64,000 bases of DNA, taken from positions 104,060,767 to 104,124,766 of the forward strand of contig NC_089496.1 in the NCBI RefSeq assembly GCF_036850765.1, read 5' to 3'. This document shows positions 56,210 through 64,000 of this stretch, in pieces (position 1 is the stretch's first letter; each line of letters begins with the position of its first letter). The DNA comes from Saccopteryx bilineata. Lineage: Eukaryota; Chordata; Mammalia; Chiroptera; Emballonuridae. The notes under the pieces were generated by a model that was given only the letters and a program-made list of their open reading frames with translations, made no database searches and was not told the origin of the DNA. Both the position numbers and the translations under genes were made by a program.

Positions 56210-57815
56210 GGCATGGAGACTGAAGAGTTAAGCCATGAAAGAGAAGCAGACATGACAGGAGGGAGCCCAGCAGTCAGAGCACCCTTGAGCTGCGAAGTGA
56301 GTGGAAATCAGGACGAAGCTGCAATGACAGAAGCCAAGGACAGTCAGAGGAGAGCGGAAAGAGTGGACAGACGAGGCTGTGGTCCTTCCTTCCCAAAGGC
56401 TCTACCAGCTCCATGGGTCCCCAAGGTATCTGCACAGTGACCACCTGCCCTTCAGCAGAGCTCGTTTGCTGAGGTCTGCCTGTGTACTGTAGAGAAGCCG
56501 ATGACAACACCCAGCAGGAATGCGTAGACCCAGGCTGGGTCGACCAGCTGCTCCGGGCTTCACGGCATTAGGGTCGGGTTCTTTGGTGAGCATCCCTTAC
56601 GAAGAAAACAGCAAATCTCAAAAGGCCTTTTCAGGAGCCCAGCCAGGAGAGCCCTGGGCCATCTGCCTGAGATTCTCTACGAAGAACTCCCAGAGTCATT
56701 TTGGATACTGGCCTCAGGAACCCTTAGAGCTCCCCAGCAAAGAGAAGTTCCTGCTCATACGACAGCATGCAAGGTGCAGCTTCTACCACAGCACTGACCC
56801 GGTACCACTTGGGGGCCTCTCTGTACTCCCTTGTCTTCTGACTCACTCGATACGATTTAGCCTCTGCAATCCCCTCAGTTAGCCCAGTTTATACAAGCTA
56901 AAATTGGTGTGGAATAATAAAGGTAGGCAGACCAGCTATCTTATCTGCGATGACCTTGAACCTACCAGTATTCTTCAAAGTAAAGACAAGACATTTCACA
57001 TCGCACTTTTAATGAGGGGAAAAATTGTTACTGGAAATACTTACCTTTCATCTACTGTGCTGAGAGATGGGGGAGATTTGTCAGCTTTGATCTCCACTTG
57101 TTTAATTACTGGGAAATGTATGCTCGTGCCAGTGGGATCATGAAGTTTCCTTCTTGCTGCAAAAGATGGCAGCAGGGGACCCAGCAGCCTGGCCTTTCAT
57201 TTTCCCAGATCAAAGCTGAGCCGGCACCAAGATGGAGGAGTGCCCTGATGAGAGGCTCTGAAGAGGAGGCAGGTTGTGGGGTCCCGACCAAAGGCCAAGG
57301 GGCTGGCACATCCCCTGGGGTCTCCCTTTCTCCCTCCTGCCCAAAGGGAAGGGCAGGGCCTAGTTCAGGGCCGGTGATGGTCTGCCTGAGCCACGTGTCT
57401 GTCCCCCATACCGCACGCCAGGCCCCAACTGGAGGCGCGTGCAGCACACCTGCGCACCTGCTGTCCTCAGTTCTGCCCACTGTCCTCAGTGCACTCCTCA
57501 CACCTGTTTCCACCTACTTTGGACCTTCTGGCCACCACCTCAGGCTGGTCCTTTTCTGAACAAAGGTGGGCAACATCTGGGGGAGGGCACTGTCAGTGGC
57601 AATTCAGGCGTCAACCCTCCTTAACCTGGGGATAACTCTGTGACAATCATCTCTGAAATGAGGGCGTCGAGTTACACATTCTTTAAGAACCCCCCACACA
57701 CACACACACTCACCATCATCTGTCTTTCTCTGGCTATTTATGGAGCCTCTTCTGTAACCAGAACTGTGTTTGCTACTGAGAAAGATACATAGGATGATGA
57801 CAACAATGATGATGC
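56209..57815. other. Intergenic, unique
   Basis: No repeat or gene supported; a short (CA)n at about 57690-57712. Confidence 0.4.
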
Positions 57816-57995
57816 TGACAGCCACTAATATTTATTGAGCACTCATTATGTGTTGGATGCTGTACAACAATTAATTCATTTATCTTATCACAAATACCTG
57901 TGGGGTCAATATCATTATTATTCCCATTTAACAGATGAGGAAACTGAGGCCAGAGAGAGTAACTTACTCAAGTTAATATGGCTGTAAGATGACAG
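57816..57995 (-). mobile_element. MIR, well preserved
   Basis: CTAATATTTATTGAGCACTC, ATTATGTGTTGGATGCTGTA and TTTAACAGATGAGGAAACTG follow the antisense MIR order. Confidence 0.88.
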
Positions 57996-58027
57996 AACAT
58001 AATGTCAGGATATTAAAATTCTCTTAC

Positions 58028-58423
58028 GGCCCTGGCCGGTTGGCTCAGCGGTAGAGCGTCGGCCTGGCATGCGGGGGACCCAGGTTCGATTCCCGGCCAG
58101 GGCACATAGGAGAAGCGCCCATTTGCTTCTCCCTCCCCCACTCCCTCCTTCCTCTCTGTCCCTCTCTTCCCCTCCCGCAGCCAAGGCTCCATTGGAGCAA
58201 AGATGGCCCAGGCGCTGGGGATGGCTCCTTGGCCTCTGCCCCAGGCGCTAGAGTGGCTCTGGTCACAGCAGAGTGATGCCCCGGAGGGGCAGAGCATCTC
58301 CTCCTGGTGGGCAGAGCATCACCCCCTGGTGGGCGTGCCGGGTGGATCCCGGTCGGGCTCATGCGGGAGTCTGTCTGACTGTCTCTCCCCGTTTCCAGCT
58401 TCAGAAAAATACAAAAAAAAAAA
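58028..58423 (+). mobile_element. SINE group A, young
   Basis: Intact head, module array with CCCCCTGGTGGGC near 58322-58334, poly-A tail. Perfect 12-bp duplication AAATTCTCTTAC at 58016-58027 and 58424-58435. Confidence 0.95.
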
Positions 58424-58531
58424 AAATTCTCTTACATTTCAACCAAAGAGAGAAGACCAATCCGTATGAAACAACACAACAGAACAATGTGACGTAGGAT
58501 TAAATTGTGCAATACATTGTTAAGCTCTAGA

Positions 58532-58725
58532 GCAGGAGTCAGAACACTATGACACGTGGACCAAATGACCCACCACCTGCTTTTGTGAATAAAGTTTTAT
58601 TGGAACACTGCCACACCCATTTGGTGCATATTGTTTACGACTGCTTTCACACTGCAATAACAGAACCGAGTGGTGACAGAGACCAGGTGGCCCACAGCGC
58701 CAAAAATATTCACCATTGGACCATT
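58532..58725 (-). mobile_element. hAT (Charlie-like) remnant
   Basis: GCAGGAGTCAGAACACTATG at the left and AATAAAGTTTTATTGGAACA in the middle match the order of the 48996-49315 element. Ends worn. Confidence 0.5.
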
Positions 58726-59274
58726 TTAAGCTTGGCAAAGCCCTCCTTTATGGTGACCAGCTGGCTGAGTTGGCTCAGCACTGAGGAAGTTCCCAAGATG
58801 GAACTGTATGTTTTAAAATCAGTAAACTCCTGGGCAAACTGAGACAGGTTGGTCACACTACCTGCTCTAGGGAAGCTTAGAGAAAATCAAGACCCATGGG
58901 CATTGCAGAGGTGACAGAGGTGGGCCTTGAAAATGTGCAGGATTTGGATACAGAGTGGGTGGGACGTGGGTAGGGTAGACAGAGGAAGGACATTTGAGGT
59001 AGGAAAGGCCAGCAGGACCCTGGAAGAAGACAGCATGAGATGTCCATGGGAAAGTGAGGAGAGAGGTGGGTGCCCTGGAGCTGAGACTGCCTGTTGGGCA
59101 GCAGAAATTCCACTCATCAGAAATTCTACAAAGGATGCATTCATTCATTGTCAGTAGTGAGGTCAACCAGTCCCATCTGCCGGAGAGTTTGTACCTAGGT
59201 ACCAAAATGTTAAATGCGCATGTGCTTTGACTGCCTATCGGAGAGTTTCTACATTACCGATCTACACCCACCCT
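58726..59274. other. Intergenic, unique
   Basis: Nothing supported. Confidence 0.4.
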
Positions 59275-59690
59275 GTATTCAAACCTTCTGAACTGTGACT
59301 TTGAGCTCTTCCCATCTTTACGTCTCGTGGTCGAGTTCAGCCATGTGACTTGCAGGGATCAAAGGGAAGTTAGCAGACTTGACTCAAGTGAAACTTGGAA
59401 AAGCTCTATATGTTTCTGCTTTCTCTCTTGTTGTTTTGCTTTTTTGCCCTAAAAATGTGTCTGGGCCACAGAGCACAGCTGAGCCACCCCAGCTGTAACA
59501 GCTGAGGCCATTTGAGATTACTCAACCCCAAGTTGACCCACAGACATGTGAGTGAGCTGGCCAAGCCCAGAAGAATAGTCTGGTCAAGCCCCACTTAAAT
59601 TGCCAACCCACAGATTCATGAGTTAAATAAATGCTTATTGTTTTAAGCAACCGAGTTTGGGGTTATTTGTTACACAGCATTATTGTGCAA
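59275..59690 (+). repeat. Ancient interspersed repeat (LTR-like, not resolved)
   Basis: CAGCCATGTGACTTGCAGGG, CCCACAGACATGTGAGTGAG and AATAAATGCTTATTGTTTTA, ending GGGGTTATTTGTTACACAGC, follow the order of a common old mammalian repeat I cannot name with certainty. Confidence 0.5.
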
Positions 59691-59699
59691 ATAGATCAT

Positions 59700-60150
59700 T
59701 GACAGTGCCTTATACTTTTCTATGACCTTATCCTTTGGATCTAATCAGATAAACATGCAAATAAGGCTATCCCTTACAGTATTGTTTGTAACAGTCTTTT
59801 TTAAAATCTTCTTGAAATGATCTGAATGCTCAGCAATAGGGGCTGGATTTAAAAAAAATTTAGTCCATACAATGGAATGTCATTAGCCATTTGGAAAGGT
59901 AATGTTTATCAATATTATATTCTAATATTTATTGAAAAGATATCTACTTTGTATTAAATTTTTAAATAAATTTTAGGTGGAAAACAGCTTTTAAAGTATG
60001 ATCTATTATTTTTGTCACATTTGAGAGAAAAATACATGCATCAAAATATTAACAGTGATTACCTGGGAATGGTTATATATATTTTTTACTTCTTTATCAG
60101 AGTCTGTATTGTATAAATTTGTAAAATGACAATGTATTATCTTTACAGAG
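59700..60150 (+). mobile_element. L1 3'-end remnant, old
   Basis: CAATGGAATGTCATTAGCCA followed by CAGTGATTACCTGGGAATGG and TAAAATGACAATGTATTATC recall the L1 3' terminal region. Confidence 0.5.
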
Positions 60151-60880
60151 GAAGAAAACCCAGAAATGTCATCAAGAGACTCCTTCTCCAAATGTATAAA
60201 AATATGGCCACCCAGTCCTTAGGAAGTCACTGCACTTTCCCGAGCCCCCCACTGCTGGAATCCGACTGACCTTGAGCCTGCCCTTCCCACTAGCCCAGAA
60301 GAACGGAGCCCATCTCGGTGGGGGGTGGGGGGGACCAAGCCCAGGGAGGCCTTCTCTGGAGATACCGAGAAAAACGTTTCCCTTCCCATCCACCTGCAAA
60401 CAGAACAAGGAAATTACCCACGAGACCAAATCCAACCATGATTTTACAAACTCTTCCCATCCAAGTCATAATATTTTGGGAGTCAATTTACTTTACAGTA
60501 TTTTAATAACCGCAGTGTTGCGACTGGAAGTCCTTTGTAGCTGGTCTTGGGGCCTTCCTGGGACGTTGTACTTAATGAGGTTTATAATTCAATATAACTA
60601 CATCTGCATCTTTAATTACGCCTAACATTTCATCTTCACTTGTTCCACTTGAACTGGAAGAGCTAAAATTAGGCCTGCTGTAGTTTAATCTGATAATAAA
60701 CATCCATGACAGTTTTAGAGCAAATAAAGTCCTTATTTCATTCGAGGGGCCGACACAGTTACCGTCTGCCGGCCCTGAGCAAGCACCCCCAGTGTCCCTC
60801 CGACTGTAACAGAGAACCCTGCTTTACACAACTCTCCTGTTGACTCCGGGAACCCGAGAGCCCACTAGGGCTTTGAAGGC
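60151..60880. promoter_or_regulatory. Intergenic, unique, candidate conserved element
   Basis: The block at about 60430-60740 has TAATATTTTGGGAGTCAATT, CTTTAATTACGCCTAAC, TAAAATTAGGCCTGC and TAGTTTAATCTGATAATAAA close together. It is non-repetitive and low in CpG. Enhancer-like by eye only. Confidence 0.35.
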
Positions 60881-61015
60881 TAAAGTAGTTAAACATCACT
60901 GTTTTTCAAGGGACGGCACTGAGGCCAGAGAGGTTAAGACATAGGTCCGAAGTCACACAGCCAGTTAGCAGGTAGAGGACATTGCAGAAGCAAGCCCTGG
61001 ATTCTTGAATTCCTG
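60881..61015 (-). mobile_element. MIR fragment
   Basis: CACTGAGGCCAGAGAGGTTA and AAGTCACACAGCCAGTTAGC follow the antisense MIR order. Confidence 0.75.
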
Positions 61016-62299
61016 CCCAGGGGTCTATTTTTCATTCCTCTCCTGCCACCCTAGCGTATGTGGCTAAAGGAAGACATCATTTTTTGTTGGACAAGCATCC
61101 CTCTGGGCAACCACCACCTCCCCCCACCTTTTTTTATGAAATCCAGACAAGATGTCATTTAAGTACCTATAGTGAGCCTCATGCCACAACTCCAAATTCA
61201 AAGCAATAATAAAATATAAAGAGAAAAATGTTTAAATACACCCTCATTAGAAACAAGTTATATATCTCCATGAACCAAAACCCAAGAAAATTAAACACTA
61301 AATGAGCTAAAGCTTGAGGCTATATGGCTGCAGGTCTGGAAGGAGGCAGAGGGGGTCACAGTGACTGAAAAAAATTTGGGAATGATAGAGTTAGACAGTC
61401 ATAATTTGGCAAGTGTCGCAGTCATAAATGACTCTGGCAAGAATCATTAATGAATGCTAAAACAAGATGTCCACACAACCTCAAAGACTGCCCCAGAAAA
61501 TTCTAATTACTTCTACAGGGGAAAATATTAACAGGGAAAGTGCGGAAGCCTCGTGGGCACCCCCTTGAACCATGTAGTCAGAGTTGACATCAGCAGGAGT
61601 GGCACAAGGAAGAGCAGAGCATCACTTCCTGGACTAGCTCCACTCCTCCAGGCTCCTCAGTTTGTCGTTAACTCATTCCTGTTGACAAGCCATCTGTTCT
61701 CTGCCGCTGTGCTATCTTGGATGATCACCTCTTAGGAAGCAGAGATCGCTCTACTTAATTTATCTGGAAGGAGCCAGTCGAGAGATGAGTGTTCCTGACA
61801 CCTCACCTGTGTACCTTACAAAGGGCTTTTCCACTCAACTCCTCCTTTGACCCTCACAGTCTAAAAATTAAGTAAAACCAGGTCTCCTGGTTGCAATGTT
61901 ACAATGCTGCAGTAGACATAATGGTTGCCTCCCCTCTCTCCCATTGGGTGAGAGAATGAACTCTTCCTCCAGGTGGGCCTCGCTCAGTCAACACAAATGA
62001 TGGAATCCCAGCTCCCTTCTTCAATGGTTCGAGCAAGAGCCCAGGCCTAGACTGGGCAGCATGTGCCACCGCCTTGGCCTGGCCACTGGTTCTGGCCAAA
62101 GAGACAGAACAAGAAGGCTGCTGGGTGCTTTTAGGACATGCTTCCTTTCTTTTAAGAGCAAGACTAGAAAGTTTTTCTCCCTTCCTAAAATAAATGAGGA
62201 AGAAGGAAGCCCCCTTTTGCTGTTGGCAGCAAACCTAGAAATATGGGAACCGGCTCTAAAATGAAGCCGACACTGTGGATGACAGAAGGGAGAGGTAGA
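61016..62299. other. Intergenic, unique
   Basis: 61140-61510 is AT-rich and looks conserved (AATCATTAATGAATGC, CAGTCATAAATGACTCTGG). No gene supported. Confidence 0.35.
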
Positions 62300-62438
62300 G
62301 GCCCTGGCTGGTTGGTTCAGTGGTAGAGTGTGAGCCCAGCGTGTGGATGTCCCAGGTTCGACTGCCGGTCAGGGCACACAGGTGAAGTGACTGTCTGCTT
62401 CTCCACCCTTTCCCCTCCTCCTCCTCCTCCTCCTCCTT

Positions 62439-62484
<46 letters not shown>

Positions 62485-62723
62485 CCTCCCACAGCCATGG
62501 TTTGATTAGTTCAAGCACATTGGCCTCGAGCACTGAGGATGGCTCTGTGGAGCCTCCTCCTCAGGTGCGAAAGATAGCTTGGTTGCAGGCACGGCCCTAC
62601 ATAGGCAGAGCATCAGCCCTGGACAGGGGTTGCCAGGTGGATCCCAGTCGGGGACATGCAGGAGTCTGTCTCTCTATTTTCCCTCCTCTCACTTGGAAAA
62701 ATGATTTTTTTAAAAAGAGATAG
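62300..62723 (+). mobile_element. SINE group A, diverged, with microsatellites
   Basis: Head GGCCCTGGCTGGTTGGTTCA, (TCC)n at about 62415-62437 and (CT)n at about 62441-62481, then the usual 3' blocks. Duplication AGAGGTAGA at 62291-62299 and 62724-62732. It lacks the CTCF-core word. Confidence 0.92.
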
Positions 62724-64000
62724 AGAGGTAGAAAGGACCAGACATCCATGACAACCTCCTGAAGTGCAGTGCCACACAACCCTGAAGCCACATTAAGTTG
62801 GCTCATCTCTTTATTGTGGTCAAAACCCCCCTACTGGATGCAGGCCCCCTGTCCCTTGAGGCAGCCCAGCAGCAGGGAGCCCAACAGCCTGAGTGCCCCA
62901 TTGAGCTCCCAGGTAATAATAACACCTGCCCCGACAGCCCCCATATTCCCGCCTCCAACCACCATCCTCAAATGGCTGTTTGCTGACCTCCTGACCTCAT
63001 AGCATTATGAACTTTGCAGGGAAGGCTGCTCTACAGTGCTATGAGTCATCCCTCCAAGAAGCAGCCATAGTGCTTAGGCAGGATGAAGATTAGTCTGTTC
63101 CCAGAACACCCCTCCCATCTCTCCTCCCCCACAAAGGGCAGCTTTCCTTGGAAGCCATACACGTACAGTGTCTCTCTAACTGCACCAGCAGGTTCCAATC
63201 CTGGTGCTTGCTGCTTCTAGTTATTTATTTGGAATCAGAGCCGCGGGGAAGTCAAAATTAGGCTCGTTCTACCAGCATGAACAAGAAATGCAAAAGCAGT
63301 CCTTTGACTTCACAAAGGCAAGAATCTGGGATTTCTCTCCCCTTCCTGTGAACACCAAGACTCATGGCTATATGGGTCTATGATTACACAGCCATTTGGA
63401 AAGTCTGTGAGTTGGAAGTCATAGACTTCCTTTAAAGAACAGGCAGCAGGAGAAGTCTTCCCAAGGAGGGACACAGAGGATGCCACCTGGTTGGAAGTCA
63501 CCACATTTACATAAGCTGTCTCTTCACTTGGGGTGGCCAAGGGTAGTTTGCAGGGGAGAGGGAGTAAAAGACCTGAGCCCTGCCTGATACCCTGTATTAA
63601 TCGTATTTTTTGTTTCCTTTATTACTGATGTTTGAATAGCATGGGGCCTTGCTGACCCTGGATAGACTGCCCCTCCCAGGGCTAGCTAATTCCTCACGGC
63701 AGCAGACAGCCCTGGAGCTCACTGTTTGTAAGCAAACCAACCAACCCGAAGCCCTTGCACCCAATTGCCTCCTTTTTCTAATTCTCACAAACCAGCCATT
63801 ATTTTCCCCTGCCCTAAATCACCCCAGGTGCCAGACAGCTAGAGACCACCCTTATGACCCAGAGCCCGCTGACATTATTCAAACTACCCAACCCTAAATG
63901 TGTTCAAACTTGCCGAGCCTATCTCACCCAGGCCTTCCCACAGAAACCACAGTCGAGGCTGTGGCCATGCTTTCCCCTCGTGCCTGCTGCCTCCTGGGCC
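62724..64000. other. Intergenic, unique to the end of the window
   Basis: No repeat or gene supported. Confidence 0.4.

Noticed and set aside
4501..62723. Search for an operon, phage, defence or other microbial system
   Set aside because: The DNA is mammalian intergenic; no gene cluster of that type exists.

Overview
The window is mammalian nuclear DNA, almost certainly from a bat. The main evidence is a dense set of young, tRNA-derived SINEs with target-site duplications. They fall into four groups, called A to D here. Group A resembles the Rhin-1 type known from horseshoe and leaf-nosed bats, which suggests a rhinolophoid bat. That assignment comes from memory of the family, not from a search. 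hAT transposons with 8-bp duplications, MIR, L1, MaLR-like LTRs and a young solo LTR fit a mammalian genome.

Layout. Positions 1-2427 are the start of intron 1 of a minus-strand gene. Its first coding exon (2428-2785, minus) encodes the N-terminus of a protein recognised as CACUL1, a CDK2-associated cullin-domain protein. The exon lies in a CpG island (about 2160-3450) with GC boxes and a perfect NRF1 consensus. The remaining ~60 kb, to the right of the promoter, holds no protein-coding gene that can be supported. This fits the human map as remembered, where the region upstream of CACUL1 is a long intergenic interval before NANOS1.

The intergenic part is a patchwork of SINEs in both orientations, L1 3' ends, MIR/L2 fossils, hAT-like elements (one split by a SINE), a 73-bp palindromic MITE, a solo ERV-type LTR carrying a SINE, two minisatellites (28 bp x 6; about 100 bp x 8 with long G runs), three other short tandem duplications and many microsatellites. 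Between them lie unique blocks. Several AT-rich ones, crowded with homeodomain-like TAATTA words, look like conserved non-coding regulatory DNA (about 10.9-11.3, 16.6-17.1, 41.5-41.7, 45.2-45.6 and 60.4-61.5 kb).

Points most worth a second look: group A SINEs carry an internal array of about 20-22 bp modules, some containing a CTCF-core-like word (CCACCAGGGGGCG), so the family may disperse CTCF sites; an independent perfect CTCF-core word lies at 53708-53722; the G-run minisatellite shows signs of higher-order structure; and the 73-bp MITE could fold as a miRNA-like hairpin. No operon, phage, CRISPR or bacterial-type system is present.
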